From Actinomycetota bacterium (GTDB lineage Bacteria; Actinomycetota; Acidimicrobiia; Acidimicrobiales; Iamiaceae): DNA of 64,000 nucleotides. The notes under the pieces were generated by a model that searched no databases, was not told the DNA's origin, and worked only from the letters and a program-made list of their open reading frames with translations. The position numbers and the translations under genes are program-made. Each line of letters begins with the position of its first letter. The first letter of the stretch is position 1. The stretch covers positions 1 through 64,000 of the forward strand of contig JAHBSO010000010.1 in the NCBI GenBank assembly GCA_019639075.1. Reading direction: 5' to 3'. Shown here piece after piece: positions 32,534 through 42,796 of this stretch.

Positions 32534-34695
32534 GCGTCGACCGCCGGCGCCGACGGGAGGGGGACGCTCTCGACCTCGGCCCGGGTGTCGCCCATGAGGC
32601 TCGGCACGACGATGCCGCGCCGGCGTGCGACCGAGCGGAGGAACTGGTCTCGCAACGTGAACAGCAGCCCGCCGAGCCCCCGCGGCAGCACGAGCAGCAC
32701 GAGCAGGACGCCGGCGCCGCTGGCCAACGCCTGCCACTGCCCGGGGAGGAACCACTTCGCGCCCTGGAAGTAGAGCGCGCCGAGGGCGGCACCGGGCAGG
32801 CTCGTGATCCCGCCGACGACGACCATCGCGAACACCACCAGGTTCTCGAACGGCTGGTAGGGGTTGGTCCCGAGCTGCTGCTGGTGGTGGACGAACAGCG
32901 ACCCGGCGGCCGCGGCCACGAACCCGCTGATGGCGAAGGCGGTGAGCTTCGCCCGCACGATCGAGATGCCATAGGCCTGCGCCGACCGTTCGTTCTCGCG
33001 GAGGGCCACGAGCACGCGCCCGGTGCGGCTGCGTCGGATGCCGGCGAGCGCGGCCGCGGTCAGCACGAACGCGGCCAGGCACACGTAGTAGAGGCTCGTG
33101 GGCGACGACAGGTCGACGACGCCGAAGAGCGGGTTGCGGGGAATGCGCTCGTAGTCGTTCGGGACCCAGTCGAAGTAGTCCCGCGACAACAGGTACGAGG
33201 TGGTGGCGAGGGCGAACGCGAAGCTGGAGACGGCGAGGTACAGCCCTCGGAGGCGCAGCGCGGGCAGCCCCACGAGCACGGCGGCCACCGCACCGACCGC
33301 GCCGCCGCCGAGGATGGCCAGCGTCAGGTCGACGTTCCACATCAGCGTGAGCTTCCCGCCGACCGCGGCACCGATCGCGAAGAACGCGATCTGACCGAGC
33401 GACACCTGCCCCGACCACCCCGTGAGGACCACGATCGACAGCCCGAGCATGCCGTAGACGAGCACCGCGCTCGCCTTGAGCGACTGGTCCACCCGCAACA
33501 GGTGGGGCAGCACGAGCAGCGCCACGCCGATGGCCGCGAAGGCGGCGATCCGCCCGTAGCGAACCTCGGGCAGCCCGGCCAGCTCCCCGGGGACGGGCCG
33601 CACGTCCTCCACCGACTGCCAGCTCGACTGGTCCTCCACGCTCGTCCGGCCCTTCTCGGGCCGCCGGGCGACGAGCACGAGGAGCACGACCACGGCGAGC
33701 ACGGCGTCGACCGGGGGGCACTCGATCCCGAGGATCGGGAGGGTGGCGCTCTGGTTCCAGTCCACCCCCAGCTCGAGGATGCCGAGGGCCACCGCGGCAA
33801 GCCCGATCACCGGCAGCCGGGTGAGCCGCCCGATCAGCAGCGCGGTGAGCGATCGCAGGAGGAGGCCGAGCGAGAGCACCGGGCCCACGGGCAGACCGAG
33901 CATCCCGGCCCGGAGGAACGTGGCCGTGAACGCCAGGGCGCCGGCCACGCCCCACACGAGCATCTGCACCCGCTTCACCGGCACCCCGAGGAGCGCGGCC
34001 CGATCGGCCCGGTCGGCCGAGCCGCGGATGGCCACACCGAGCCGACTGCTCTGGAGGAAGAACGCCAGTGCCACCATGGCCAGCGGCGCGCCGACGAGCG
34101 CGAGCAGCGCGTTGGCCGAGAACACCACCTGCCCGATCGTGAACTCGAAACGGAACGGGTCCTCCAGGCGGGGCGCGAGGAGGCGGGCGTCGAACCACCG
34201 GGGCAACAGGAGCGCGAGCGCGGTGAGCACCTGCGCGAGGCCGATCGTGGCGACGGTCAGCACCAGGCGGGGCGCTCGGAAGAAGCGGCGGATCACGGCC
34301 GCCTCCGCCAGCGCGCCCAGCGCGAACGACGTCGCGAACCCGGCCGTCACCGCGACCGGGTACGGCCAGTTCCACTCCGACAGCAGCAGGTAGGTGAGGA
34401 CCACCGGCGCGGCGCCGAGATCGCCCTGGGCGAAGTTCACGATGCGGTTCGACCGGTAGATCAGCGCCATGCCGAGGGCGAGCAGGGCCGTGGCCCCACC
34501 GACGATCGCCCCGCGCACCCAGACACCGAGGGGCATGGGGAACAGCACCGGTTGCACCGCGAGGATCAGCAGCGGCGCGGCGTAGACCGCCAGGGCCGAA
34601 CGGATCCTCGGGACCAGCACGTCGGTCACCGGCCGGCGGATCCCTCTCGCGCGGAGCCCATCCGTTCGCCCCCTGGTGGTTGTGACATCCGTCAT
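32530..34695 (-). CDS. LivH-LivM fused permease
   Basis: From ATG 34695, directly after AGGGGAGG, the product is 721 residues. The N-terminal half is LivH-like (ALGMALIYRSNRIVNFAQGD, and the ADRAALLGVPVKRVQMLVWG coupling region) and the C-terminal half LivM-like (GLSIVVLTGWSGQVSLGQIA and the ENERSAQAYGISIVRAKLTA coupling region). A charged linker of about 50 residues joins them. Together with the downstream double ATPase and the binding protein 27814-29550 it makes a full HAAT-family importer. Fusions of LivH and LivM are known; the substrate is unassigned. Confidence 0.88.
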   Translation of the reverse strand: MTDVTTTRGRTDGLRARGIRRPVTDVLVPRIRSALAVYAAPLLILAVQPVLFPMPLGVWVRGAIVGGATALLALGMALIYRSNRIVNFAQGDLGAAPVVLTYLLLSEWNWPYPVAVTAGFATSFALGALAEAAVIRRFFRAPRLVLTVATIGLAQVLTALALLLPRWFDARLLAPRLEDPFRFEFTIGQVVFSANALLALVGAPLAMVALAFFLQSSRLGVAIRGSADRADRAALLGVPVKRVQMLVWGVAGALAFTATFLRAGMLGLPVGPVLSLGLLLRSLTALLIGRLTRLPVIGLAAVALGILELGVDWNQSATLPILGIECPPVDAVLAVVVLLVLVARRPEKGRTSVEDQSSWQSVEDVRPVPGELAGLPEVRYGRIAAFAAIGVALLVLPHLLRVDQSLKASAVLVYGMLGLSIVVLTGWSGQVSLGQIAFFAIGAAVGGKLTLMWNVDLTLAILGGGAVGAVAAVLVGLPALRLRGLYLAVSSFAFALATTSYLLSRDYFDWVPNDYERIPRNPLFGVVDLSSPTSLYYVCLAAFVLTAAALAGIRRSRTGRVLVALRENERSAQAYGISIVRAKLTAFAISGFVAAAAGSLFVHHQQQLGTNPYQPFENLVVFAMVVVGGITSLPGAALGALYFQGAKWFLPGQWQALASGAGVLLVLLVLPRGLGGLLFTLRDQFLRSVARRRGIVVPSLMGDTRAEVESVPLPSAPAVDA

Positions 34696-34817
34696 CCTCC
34701 CCTGCGCGGCCGCACCGTAGCCCGCCCTCGGCGACCGAGCATCGGATCGCGGGCCCCGAGGGGCCGTGGGTAGCGTGCTGCCGTGCCGCCCCACCCCCCA
34801 GCTCGCGCCGCGCGCCC

Positions 34818-35558
34818 GTGACCGCCGGTCAGATCGCGGTGGTCGTGGCGGCGTCGTTCGCGGGAGCGCTGGTCAAGGCCGTGACCGGGCTCGGCTACCC
34901 GGTGATCGCCGTGCCGTTGATCGCGCTGGTGCTCGGCGTGGAGGACGCGGTCGTCCTCGTCGCCCTGCCGAACCTCGCGGCCAACGTCTACCTGAACGTC
35001 GAGAGCCGCGACGCCCGCCACGAGACCCGCGACCTCGACCTGCTCGTCGGGTTCGGCATCGTCGGAGCGATCGTGGGGACGATCGCGCTCACGGCGCTCC
35101 CCGACGAACCGCTGCTGCTCGCGCTGGCCGCGATGGTCGGCATCTTCGTCGTGGTGTTCCTCGCCCACCCCGAGCTCTCCATCGATCCTCGGACCGCCCG
35201 GCGCGGGGCACCGGTGGTCGGCGCGCTCCAGGGCGTCGCGCAGGGGGCCGTCGGGGTCTCGGGTCCGATCGTCGCCACCTGGGTCCACGGCTACCGGCTG
35301 TCACCCCGGGCCTACGTCAACCAGGTGACCTTCATCTTCGGCATCACCGGGTTCGCCCAGGTGGTGGTGCTGTTGGTCCAGGGCCAGTTCACCGCGCACC
35401 GGATGCTCGGCGCGGCGGTGGCCGGCGTCGCGGTCGCGATCGCCACCCCGCTGGGCCTGGCGCTGCGCCGCCGCCTGGAGAGCGACCTGTTCCAACGGGT
35501 GGTGCTCGCGGTGCTGCTGGTGTCGGCGGGAGCCCTCGTGGTGCAGGCCCTGGCCTGA
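34818..35558 (+). CDS. TauE/SafE-type membrane permease
   Basis: From GTG 34818 the product is 246 residues with about eight hydrophobic segments. It has the paired TauE/SafE motifs VAASFAGALVKAVTGLGYPV and VVGALQGVAQGAVGVSGPIV. The second motif in GVSGPIVATW is typical of the subgroup with a functional-looking Ser/Pro pair. It would move a small anion. It is divergent from the LivHM gene across 122 bp and is a different subtype from the permease at 12036-12791. Confidence 0.8.
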   Translation: MTAGQIAVVVAASFAGALVKAVTGLGYPVIAVPLIALVLGVEDAVVLVALPNLAANVYLNVESRDARHETRDLDLLVGFGIVGAIVGTIALTALPDEPLLLALAAMVGIFVVVFLAHPELSIDPRTARRGAPVVGALQGVAQGAVGVSGPIVATWVHGYRLSPRAYVNQVTFIFGITGFAQVVVLLVQGQFTAHRMLGAAVAGVAVAIATPLGLALRRRLESDLFQRVVLAVLLVSAGALVVQALA

Positions 35559-35602
35559 CACCCGAAGGGTGCACTCCGGCCGACGAGGCGCGACACTGCG
35601 GC

Positions 35603-36520
35603 ATGGTCCCCGAGCACTCAAACCTCCGACGCCCGCGCGCCCTCGTGGCCGTGACGGCCGTGGTCCTCGCACTCGTCACGAGCGCCTGCATCCCGAAGCC
35701 CGGCACCCAACCGATCTCCTCGCCGCCCGAACCGAGCGGCTGCATCACCTCGGTCGGCCCGGCCACCAAGCTCGTGTTCGCCGGCTGCGGGGGCGACATC
35801 ACCTACAACGTCTCGGTCCCGACCCAGTGCACCACCCACGCCTGCGGCCTGATCCTCGACGTCCACGGCTGGACCATGTCCGGCGACATCCAGGAGCGGA
35901 ACACCCAGATCGCCGCGATCGGTCGTGAGGAGGGGTTCATCGTCGTCCAACCCACCGCGCCGGGCAGTCCCCCGAGCTGGAGCAGCACGCACTACCCGCT
36001 GGTGGCCGACTTCGTCGAGCAGGCCATCGACGTGTGGCGCGTCGACAGCCGCCGGGTCCACGTCACCGGCTTCTCGCAGGGCGGGGCCATGACGAACTGG
36101 ATGCGCTGCAACCGCACCGACCTGTTCGCGAGCGCCGCGCCCACGGCGATGAGCGGCAGCGCCTGCGCCAACGGCAACAACATGCCGACCATGTACATCC
36201 AGGGCGTGGACGACATCTTCATCAGCCAGGCGGCGATCGACGCCACCATCGCGAGCTACGTGAACGTCTACGGCCTCGACCGGAGCATCGTGCTGTTCGA
36301 CGAGGACGGCGTCACCGAGACCGGGTACGGCAGCAGCACCGATCCGACGACGCCGGCGTTCGTCACCGTGATCCACCACCACACCTCGAACGGCGTGGTC
36401 GGCCACTGCGTCCTGGGCGCGCCCGATCCCGCCGACCCGTACGGCTGCGACCAGTACACCGCGCACCCGCACGGCCGTCTGATCGTCGACTTCTTCCTGA
36501 GCAACCCGAAGGCGGCCTGA
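35603..36520 (+). CDS. Secreted esterase lipoprotein (PHB-depolymerase-like)
   Basis: The 305-residue product has a lipoprotein signal (ALVAVTAVVLALVTSACIPK), a Pro-rich linker and an alpha/beta-hydrolase domain. The nucleophile is the Ser in HVTGFSQGGAMTN (G-x-S-x-G), LILDVHGWTMSGD supplies the oxyanion region, and a His near ADPYGCDQYTAHPHGR can complete the triad. It resembles the polyhydroxybutyrate-depolymerase/feruloyl-esterase group (LpqC-like). It is anchored outside the cell; the ester substrate is unknown. Confidence 0.77.
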   Translation: MVPEHSNLRRPRALVAVTAVVLALVTSACIPKPGTQPISSPPEPSGCITSVGPATKLVFAGCGGDITYNVSVPTQCTTHACGLILDVHGWTMSGDIQERNTQIAAIGREEGFIVVQPTAPGSPPSWSSTHYPLVADFVEQAIDVWRVDSRRVHVTGFSQGGAMTNWMRCNRTDLFASAAPTAMSGSACANGNNMPTMYIQGVDDIFISQAAIDATIASYVNVYGLDRSIVLFDEDGVTETGYGSSTDPTTPAFVTVIHHHTSNGVVGHCVLGAPDPADPYGCDQYTAHPHGRLIVDFFLSNPKAA

Positions 36521-36538
36521 CCGGTCAGCCCGGTCGGG

Positions 36539-37579
36539 TCACGCGGTCCCCCAGCCGACGGCGACCTCGCGCGCCCGCAGCGTCAGGTCGCACACCGTGA
36601 GCACGTGGTCCTGCGTCATCAGACGCTCGCCCCCGTCGGCCAGGTCGGCCAGCAGATCGTCGGCCCACGAGGCCTCGTCGCCGGACACGTCCACCCGGCG
36701 GACGCCCTCGTGGTCGGTGACGATGAGGTGCTCGGCGCCGTCGGCCCCGGCCACGTCGACGTTGGCCCGCACCTCCAGCGTGCCGTCGGTGCCGACCACC
36801 ATCAGGCGCACGTCGCCCCAGGTGGCCAGACCCCGGGGTGACAGCAGGTCGACCCGGTGCTCGCCCACCACGCCCGGCGCGAGCAGGGTCATGGACCCGA
36901 CGTCCTGCATCCCCGGGTGATCGGGGCAGGCCACGTTGCCGACCCGGGCTGCCGCGACCTCGACCCCACCGCCCGGCTCGGCGGACCCGCACAGCGCGAG
37001 GAACTGGTCGGCCTGGTGCGACGCGAGGTCGACGAGGATCCCGCCGCTGCGGGCCGGGTCGAAGAACCAGTCCGGTCGGGACTCGGCCGCCAACGTGTGC
37101 GGGCCGGTGCCCGTGACGTGGACGATGCGACCGACCGCACCAGCCCGGGCCATCTCGATGGCCCGTCGGGTGGCCCGGTTCTCGAACCGCTCGGTGAACA
37201 GCACGGTCCACGGTCGTCCCGGACGGTCGGCCACGAGCTCCCGGATGCGGTGGAGCGCGTCGCGGGTGGTGACGCCGGGCTTGGCGCTGAGCACCGGCTT
37301 GCCGGCCTCGAGCGCGGCGATCGCCGCCGCACCCCGCTCGTCGGGGACGCCGACGGTGACCACCAGGTCGATGTCGGGGTCGGCGAGCACGTCGTCGAAG
37401 GTCCGAGCCTCCGAGCCCGCCTGCCACGACGCGTACCCCGCGATCAGGTCACCCGACTCGACGTGCGCCACCGGCCGCGCCCCGCCCCCGACCAGCCCGC
37501 CCACGATCGAGAACAGGTGCAGGTGATCGGCCCCCACCACCGCGAACCCGATGCCGTCGCCGCTCTCCCCGTGCACCAC
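36539..37579 (-). CDS. Gfo/Idh/MocA-family oxidoreductase
   Basis: From GTG 37579 (GTG 37576 also possible) the product is 346 residues. The N-terminal Rossmann fold begins IGFAVVGADHLHLFSIVGGL, and the family EKP motif appears as SAKPG in GKPVLSAKPGVTTRDAL, keeping the catalytic Lys but losing the Glu. The C-terminal alpha/beta domain has the DPARSGGILVDLASHQADQF helix that carries substrate-binding residues. These NAD(P)-dependent enzymes oxidise sugars or cyclitols. The GTG lies 20 bp from the repeat cluster at 37598. Confidence 0.78.
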   Translation of the reverse strand: MVHGESGDGIGFAVVGADHLHLFSIVGGLVGGGARPVAHVESGDLIAGYASWQAGSEARTFDDVLADPDIDLVVTVGVPDERGAAAIAALEAGKPVLSAKPGVTTRDALHRIRELVADRPGRPWTVLFTERFENRATRRAIEMARAGAVGRIVHVTGTGPHTLAAESRPDWFFDPARSGGILVDLASHQADQFLALCGSAEPGGGVEVAAARVGNVACPDHPGMQDVGSMTLLAPGVVGEHRVDLLSPRGLATWGDVRLMVVGTDGTLEVRANVDVAGADGAEHLIVTDHEGVRRVDVSGDEASWADDLLADLADGGERLMTQDHVLTVCDLTLRAREVAVGWGTA

Positions 37580-37597
37580 GAGATCATCGCAGCCGGA

Positions 37598-37756
37598 CCA
37601 CCTTTCGACTCGCTCCGCTCGCTCAAGGAACGAATGACCTGATCCTTGAGCGGAGCGAGCGCAGCGAGCGCAGTCGAAAGGCACCCGATCCTCGAGCGCA
37701 GTCGAAAGGCACCCGATCCTTGAGCGGAGCGAGCGGAGCGAGCGCAGTCGAAAGGC
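37598..37756. repeat. Second cluster of palindromic intergenic repeats
   Basis: Four units: an inverted one at 37598-37631 (CCACCTTTCGACTCGCTCC start) and three direct ones at 37641-37685, 37687-37714 and 37715-37756 of the form GATCCTTGAGCGGAGCGAG...CGCAGTCGAAAGGC. They match the family at 25344-25586 but carry extra GCGAGCGCA copies inside. The cluster separates the divergent oxidoreductase and AAA ATPase genes, so both transcripts begin within or beside it. Confidence 0.88.
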
Positions 37757-37808
37757 GCCCGAATCTCGTGCGGGGCGGACGGGCGGAGGTCGGTAGCGTC
37801 GCACGCCC

Positions 37809-38879
37809 ATGTCCACGACCGATCCACCGACCGGGGCCGCGTTCCACGTGCACGACCTCGAGGACGTCCTCGTCCACCGGGCGCTGGCGTCGTTCGCCGC
37901 GGGCGAGCTCCCGTGGGCCCGCGAGGTCCAGATCGACCGGGTCGCCGACGGCGCGTCGCTGTGCCCGCCCGGTTCCGCCGCCGCCCGCACCGCGACGGAG
38001 TCGACCGTCACGACCACCCTCCACGAGGGGGAGGGGTGGCTGCTCGTCGTCCGACGTTACGAGTCGGGCAGCGCCCGGCTCCTCGCGTTGGCCGTCGACG
38101 AGGAGGTCGGCGGACGGCTCGTCGCCGAGGCCACCGAGGGCGCGGTCGCCACGACCGACCCGGACGACGCCACCGTCGAACTCGGGTTCTGGTACCAGGA
38201 CGACGGGGCGAACCGCCGCACCTCGCCGGTCGACACGCCGCGGTGGGCCGACATCCGCGGCAACTACGGCTCGGAGGTCCGCACCGCGCTCGACCGGCTG
38301 ATGACCGTCACGCCCGAGTCGCTGTCCGGTCGGATCGTCCTGCTCCACGGCCCGCCCGGGACCGGCAAGACCACGGCGCTGCGCTCGCTCGCCCACGCGT
38401 GGCGGGGCTGGTGCCAGGTCGACTACGTCATCGATCCCGATCGGCTGCTCGGCATGGCGTCGTACCTGATGGCGGCAGCACTCCGGCGCACGCCCTACGA
38501 CGACCGGGACTGGCGCCTCCTGCTGCTGGAGGACTGCGACGAGCTGATCCGCACCGACGCCAAGGCCGGCACCGGTCAGGCGCTGGCCCGCCTCCTGAAC
38601 CTGACCGACGGTCTGCTCGGCCAGGGGCTCCACCTCCTGTTCGCCATCACCACCAACGAGCCGCTGGCCTCGTTGCACCCGGCCATCTCCCGCCCGGGTC
38701 GCTGCCTCGCCGAGATCGAGGTCGGCCCCCTCACCACGTCGGAGGCCCGGGAGTGGTGGGGTGACGCCCCGGGGACGCCCGTGCGGGGCGCCACCCTCGC
38801 CGAACTGGTCGCCCGCCGCGAGGCCACCGACGTCGTCGCGGCCCACCCCGCCCCGGTGGCGGTCGGCCAGTACCTCTGA
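37809..38879 (+). CDS. AAA ATPase with DUF5925 domain
   Basis: The 356-residue product has an N-terminal all-beta region of about 150 residues corresponding to DUF5925 and a C-terminal AAA ATPase domain. Walker A GPPGTGKT is at 181-188, Walker B RLLLLEDCDELI near 240, sensor-1 FAITTNEP and the arginine-finger-type ISRPGRC near 300. The architecture is common in actinobacteria with no established role; a chaperone-like function on an unknown partner is plausible. It is followed after 34 bp by the PQQ-type protein on the same strand. Confidence 0.8.
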   Translation: MSTTDPPTGAAFHVHDLEDVLVHRALASFAAGELPWAREVQIDRVADGASLCPPGSAAARTATESTVTTTLHEGEGWLLVVRRYESGSARLLALAVDEEVGGRLVAEATEGAVATTDPDDATVELGFWYQDDGANRRTSPVDTPRWADIRGNYGSEVRTALDRLMTVTPESLSGRIVLLHGPPGTGKTTALRSLAHAWRGWCQVDYVIDPDRLLGMASYLMAAALRRTPYDDRDWRLLLLEDCDELIRTDAKAGTGQALARLLNLTDGLLGQGLHLLFAITTNEPLASLHPAISRPGRCLAEIEVGPLTTSEAREWWGDAPGTPVRGATLAELVARREATDVVAAHPAPVAVGQYL

Positions 38880-38913
38880 TCCCGGCCCGGCGGACGTGCC
38901 AGGATGCCCGGCC

Positions 38914-40608
<1,695 letters not shown>

Positions 40609-40627
40609 CCCCGACCGCCCGCGCCGG

Positions 40628-41770
40628 TCAGACGGCGACCAGCACCAGCGGGACCACGAAGAGCACCATGGCGAAGCCGGCCAACCGACGGTTCGACACC
40701 AGCACCCAGCGGGTGATCGAGAGCAGGGTCCGCCGCAGCGGTTGGTACGCGGTCAGCAGGACGACGAGGGTGAACACCGTGACCACCGACGTCACCGCGA
40801 CCACGACGCGGACCGCGTCCTGGTTGCCGATGAGGATCGCCGCGACCAACGTGTCGGCCAGCGTCGTGATGTTGGCGCCGGCGATGTAGGGGAGCGTGTT
40901 CGAGCGGCGGACGTGGCCCTTGGCCACCAGCGGCACGAGCAGCGTCAGCGAGACCGACACCGACAGGGTGAGCATGGTGACCGCGCACCCGGCCAGGAAC
41001 ATCGGCCACATGCGGGAGGTCCACTCGACCTCCCGGCGCTCCAGGTCCTCGGCCCCGATCTGGGGCAGCACGCGGTCGAAGCAGTTGAAGCCGACCACGA
41101 GCACGGCGAGCCCGATGGGGAACAGCGACCAGCTGGGCAGGATCTCGAGGAGCAGGTCGACCGACCAGCCGAACGCGGCGTCGGTCGCCGACGTGAGGCC
41201 GGGCGACGTCCCGATGTCGAAGCCGTCGAAGGTGCCTCGCTGCAGCAGCAGGAAACCGACCATGGCCGCCGGCAGGTAGATGGTCGCGGTCATCAGGAGC
41301 GAGAGGATCCCGATGGAGATCGGGGCCCGGCGCTCGCCCTGCTCCTTGTTCCGCAGCGCGTAGACGACCCCGACGACCACGACCACGAAGGACGCGCCCA
41401 GGCGGGAGCCCGTGAGCATCGTGAACGCCTCGTTGACCGTGATGGCCCCGCCGTCGAGCAGGGTCAGGGCCGAGGCCGCCACCGGTGAGCCCGACAGCAC
41501 CAGGCAGGACCCGAGCCAGCCGAGGCCGAGCGTGCTCCACGGGTTGTCGGTGAAGATCGAGCCCTCGAGCGCCGGGATCAGGCCGGCAGCGCCGGCCTTC
41601 ATCAGGCCCAGCGCGGTGACGAAGAAGAACACGCCGGCCACGCCGAACAGCAGCCGCTGCCACCACGGGTGCGGCGTCGGGTGGTCGAGGTCGGCGCGGA
41701 CCGCGATGCGCTCGGCCGGGAGGTCCCGACCCGGGACGATGGTGACCCTCGGGTCCTCTGACGCCGTCAC
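40628..41770 (-). CDS. Na/Pi-cotransporter-like membrane protein
   Basis: The 380-residue product from GTG 41770 has about nine hydrophobic segments and two related inverted modules: LGWLGSCLVLSGSPVAASAL, then GGAITVNEAFTMLTGSRLGA, and later LPYIAGANITTLADTLVAAI. These match the layout of Na/phosphate symporters (NptA/PhoU-linked type), whose QSSS motif is changed here to SGSPVA. The loss of the canonical Gln suggests an altered substrate or role. No PhoU domain is attached. Confidence 0.6.
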   Translation of the reverse strand: MTASEDPRVTIVPGRDLPAERIAVRADLDHPTPHPWWQRLLFGVAGVFFFVTALGLMKAGAAGLIPALEGSIFTDNPWSTLGLGWLGSCLVLSGSPVAASALTLLDGGAITVNEAFTMLTGSRLGASFVVVVVGVVYALRNKEQGERRAPISIGILSLLMTATIYLPAAMVGFLLLQRGTFDGFDIGTSPGLTSATDAAFGWSVDLLLEILPSWSLFPIGLAVLVVGFNCFDRVLPQIGAEDLERREVEWTSRMWPMFLAGCAVTMLTLSVSVSLTLLVPLVAKGHVRRSNTLPYIAGANITTLADTLVAAILIGNQDAVRVVVAVTSVVTVFTLVVLLTAYQPLRRTLLSITRWVLVSNRRLAGFAMVLFVVPLVLVAV

Positions 41771-41860
41771 GGCGCCCGATGCTACCTATTCCCATCGAAT
41801 CTGTCGACTATGGGGAGTTGACCGCTTCCGCGCCGCGTCCCCCGTCCCTCGGTCCCCCGA

Positions 41861-42793
41861 TCAGCGCGCGGGGAGCGCGGCCACGATCAGCTCGGCGATG
41901 CGCTCGTAGCCCACCGATCTGGGGTGGATGTCCTTGCGCTCGCAGAACCAGGTGAGCCTGCACACCTCGGCCACCGCGACCGGGATCTCGCCGTAGGGGT
42001 CGAGGGTCGTGGTCCGGTCGAGCGGCACGTAGCCGTCGGTCCCGTCGGTGACGTCGACGAAGATCCCACCGATGGCCTCGTAGTTGCGCCGGAGCATCGG
42101 GTTGATCAGCTTCTCGAACGCGGTGACCGAGAGCTCGGCCAGGGACCGGGTGCCCTCGTCGAGGTAGGCCCCGAGGATCACGTCGGGGTAGGTGAGCCCG
42201 ACGATCGTCGTGTCGGGCCCGGCGGCCTCGCGCAGGTCGGCGAGCGCGGTCTGGAGCTTCTGGTCGATCGTGCCGATCGCGTCGGCCACGCAGGCCACGG
42301 GATCGGCCACGCCGCGGGCGCACTTGGTGACGTCGTTGCCGCCGATGGACACGGTGATCAGCCGGACCTCGCCCTCGTGATCGTGGAGGTAGTCGATCGC
42401 GGCATCGAGCTGGGACTCGTCGTCGTAGACCGGTCCGCCCGGTGCACGGGCGGGGACCTTGCAGCCGTCGGTGTCCACGAGGGAGGTGACCGTGGCGCCG
42501 CCGCAACCGAAGTTCACGAGCTCCAGGTCGTAGCCCTTCGCCGTCGCCAGGTCGGGCAGGAGGTAGGCGTACCCGTCGGTGTAGGGGGGTGACTCGCCGT
42601 CGCTCGCCGGTTGGTAGCCCTGCGCGTACGAGTCGCCGATCGACAGGTAGGTCTCGACGGTCGGCGTCGACCCGGTCGAGGGCGTCGATCCCGCGGAGCT
42701 GCACGCCGCCGAGGTCGAGGCGAGCGCAGCGACGACCACGAGGGCGGCCAGCGACCGCCGGCGACCCGGAGGGATGGACCTCGACGGCGGCAT
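41861..42793 (-). CDS. SGNH/GDSL hydrolase lipoprotein
   Basis: The 310-residue product has a lipoprotein signal ending ASTSAACSS and a SGNH hydrolase domain. Block I is VETYLSIGDSYAQGYQ with the nucleophile Ser, block II Gly in LVNFGCGGATV, block III TVSIGGNDVTKC with the Asn, and block V the His in RKDIHPRSVGYERIA. Such enzymes are extracellular esterases or lipases. Its ATG lies three bases after the diiron protein stop, so the two are co-transcribed. Confidence 0.85.
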   Translation of the reverse strand: MPPSRSIPPGRRRSLAALVVVAALASTSAACSSAGSTPSTGSTPTVETYLSIGDSYAQGYQPASDGESPPYTDGYAYLLPDLATAKGYDLELVNFGCGGATVTSLVDTDGCKVPARAPGGPVYDDESQLDAAIDYLHDHEGEVRLITVSIGGNDVTKCARGVADPVACVADAIGTIDQKLQTALADLREAAGPDTTIVGLTYPDVILGAYLDEGTRSLAELSVTAFEKLINPMLRRNYEAIGGIFVDVTDGTDGYVPLDRTTTLDPYGEIPVAVAEVCRLTWFCERKDIHPRSVGYERIAELIVAALPAR

Positions 42794-42796
42794 CGG

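Noticed and set aside
29168..32773. A 1201-codon plus-strand open frame opposite the transporter genes
   Set aside because: It mirrors the codon structure of the MFS-LivF-LivG gene on the other strand, is rich in Asp/Glu/Arg/His/Gln, and contains no recognisable fold.
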